62,367 nucleotides of DNA from Paracoccaceae bacterium (GTDB lineage Bacteria > Pseudomonadota > Alphaproteobacteria > Rhodobacterales > Rhodobacteraceae). The position numbers and the translations under genes were made by a program. The notes beneath the pieces were generated by a model, which saw nothing but the letters and a program-made list of their open reading frames with translations, was not told the DNA's origin and ran no database searches. Of this stretch, positions 61,443-62,367 are shown in pieces; position 1 is the first letter of the stretch, and each line of letters opens with the position of its first letter. The stretch spans positions 1 through 62,367 of the forward strand of contig CANBRQ010000006.1 in the NCBI GenBank assembly GCA_947371955.1, in the 5' to 3' direction.

Positions 61443-62367
61443 ATGAAAAAACCGCCCGAAACACCGCCAAATCGCCCCGCCGCCCAAGCGGACGAAGCCG
61501 CCCTGCCCTCCCACATGGCAAGGTCAGGTGCCCTTGACCGGCTGGTCGAGACTGCCCGCGACTATGCCAGGGCTGCGGCTTCGGACAACACGCTGAGGGC
61601 CTATGCCAAGGACTGGGCCCATTTCGCCCGCTGGTGCCGGATGCGTGGCGGGGACGCTCTGCCGCCGTCGCCTGAACTGATAGGCCTCTACATCGCCGAT
61701 CTGGCCGCCCCTCAAGGCAAGACCCCTGCCCTCTCGGTCGCCTCCATTGCGCGGCGGCTTTCGGGCCTGTCCTGGGGCTACGGACAGCGCGGGCTGACGC
61801 TGGACCGCAAGGACCGCCACATCGCGACCGTGCTTGCCGGCATCCTCCGCAAGCACGCCCGGCCACCGGCGCAGAAAGAGGCGATTCTGCCCGACGACAT
61901 CCGCGCCATGCTGGCCACCCTGCCCCGTGATCTGCGCGGGTTGCGCGACCGGGCGATCCTGCTGCTTGGCTTTGCCGGAGGCTTGCGCCGCTCCGAGATC
62001 GTCACGCTTGACCACGGCAAGGACGACACGCCCGACAGCGGCGGTTGGGTGGAAATCCTCGACGGTGGCGCCCTGTTGCGCCTGCGCGGCAAGACCGGCT
62101 GGCGCGAGGTGGAAATCGCCCGCGGCTCCAGCGACCAGACCTGCCCCGTGCATGCCCTGAGCCAATGGCTGCACTACGCCAAGATCGACTTCGGCCCGAT
62201 CTTCGTTGCCGTCTCGCGCAGCGGGCTGCAAGCAACGCCGAACCGGCTCTCCGACAAGCACGTCGCCCGTCTGATCAAGCAGACGGTGAAAGAGGCCGGC
62301 ATCGGCCCCGACCTGCCCGAGGCCGAACGCCTGCGGCTTTACTCCGGCCATTCGCTGCGCGCCGGCC
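61443..62367 (+). CDS. Tyrosine recombinase/integrase (partial, C-terminus outside window)
   Basis: An open frame runs from ATG 61443 (MKKPPETPPN; an in-frame ATG at 61431 is also possible) to the window edge, 308 codons. The N-terminal core-binding domain reads ASDNTLRAYAKDWAHFARWC, and the catalytic domain has LLLGFAGGLRRSEIVTL with Arg-I, a Lys in LRGKTGWREV, and SGHSLRAG with His-x-x-Arg-II at the edge. The Tyr nucleophile is beyond the window. It is not close to phage integrases in layout and resembles the recombinases found with DUF1403/ScpB genes. It would act on DNA sites such as the adjacent inverted repeat. Confidence 0.9.
   Translation, partial: MKKPPETPPNRPAAQADEAALPSHMARSGALDRLVETARDYARAAASDNTLRAYAKDWAHFARWCRMRGGDALPPSPELIGLYIADLAAPQGKTPALSVASIARRLSGLSWGYGQRGLTLDRKDRHIATVLAGILRKHARPPAQKEAILPDDIRAMLATLPRDLRGLRDRAILLLGFAGGLRRSEIVTLDHGKDDTPDSGGWVEILDGGALLRLRGKTGWREVEIARGSSDQTCPVHALSQWLHYAKIDFGPIFVAVSRSGLQATPNRLSDKHVARLIKQTVKEAGIGPDLPEAERLRLYSGHSLRAG

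Overview
The window is about 65% GC and looks like accessory DNA of an alphaproteobacterium. I infer a Rhodobacterales-type host, possibly a plasmid or chromid region. The grounds are codon usage, dense ATGA-coupled catabolic operons, a DUF1403/ScpB/integrase module and fossil ISNCY and IS110 transposases. I see no rRNA, tRNA or CRISPR array.

Layout. (1) 1-22610 is a large catabolic locus. On the minus strand a dipeptide/oligopeptide-type ABC importer is followed by a GMC flavoprotein. On the plus strand there are a RedY/HapK-like protein, an SDR, a polysaccharide-deacetylase-fold amidohydrolase, MmgE/PrpD, a CitE-like lyase, MaoC, an acyl-CoA dehydrogenase and two CaiB/BaiF CoA-transferases. 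A HutC-type GntR regulator and an acetyl-CoA-hydrolase-family CoA-transferase run the other way. They are followed by a second MmgE/PrpD, a PaaK-like ligase, an amidase and a GAF protein. Three copies of a TGTCCGGACA palindrome sit inside the predicted promoters and make this one regulon. (2) 23080-24553 holds a lactonase-like MBL hydrolase convergent with an SDR. (3) 25074-26042 holds two decayed transposases. (4) 26269-38312 is a second uptake and catabolic locus: RpiR regulator, Dpp-type ABC importer, P1 peptidase, FCD-type GntR, class I glutamine amidotransferase, cytochrome P450, glutamine-synthetase-like ligase and 2Fe-2S ferredoxin. It reads as uptake of an amine or amide, gamma-glutamylation, P450 oxidation and deglutamylation.

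(5) 38638-47602 is mixed: a KamA-type radical SAM enzyme, a TVP38 membrane protein, a methyltransferase, LysR and a TTC38-like TPR protein. It also has three damaged genes: a small secreted protein with an in-frame stop, a truncated SARP-like regulator and a frameshifted gamma-glutamylcyclotransferase. (6) 47881-48789 is a formamidase-family enzyme. (7) 49152-57589 is the most unusual locus. Six co-directional genes encode a metallophosphatase, two peptidoglycan-binding-domain enzymes, a lipoprotein, a subtilase and a PAP2/vanadium-haloperoxidase-fold enzyme with a (Gly-Lys-Ser)6 tail. They face a divergent SARP-like/TPR regulator whose promoter carries 11-bp-phased direct repeats. (8) 57867-59499 is a hipBA toxin-antitoxin pair. 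(9) 59839-62367 is an ScpB-like protein, a DUF1403 protein and a divergent tyrosine recombinase (cut by the window end), with a dif-like inverted repeat between the divergent genes.

All functions are assigned by reading translated sequence and recognising family motifs. No database search was run.
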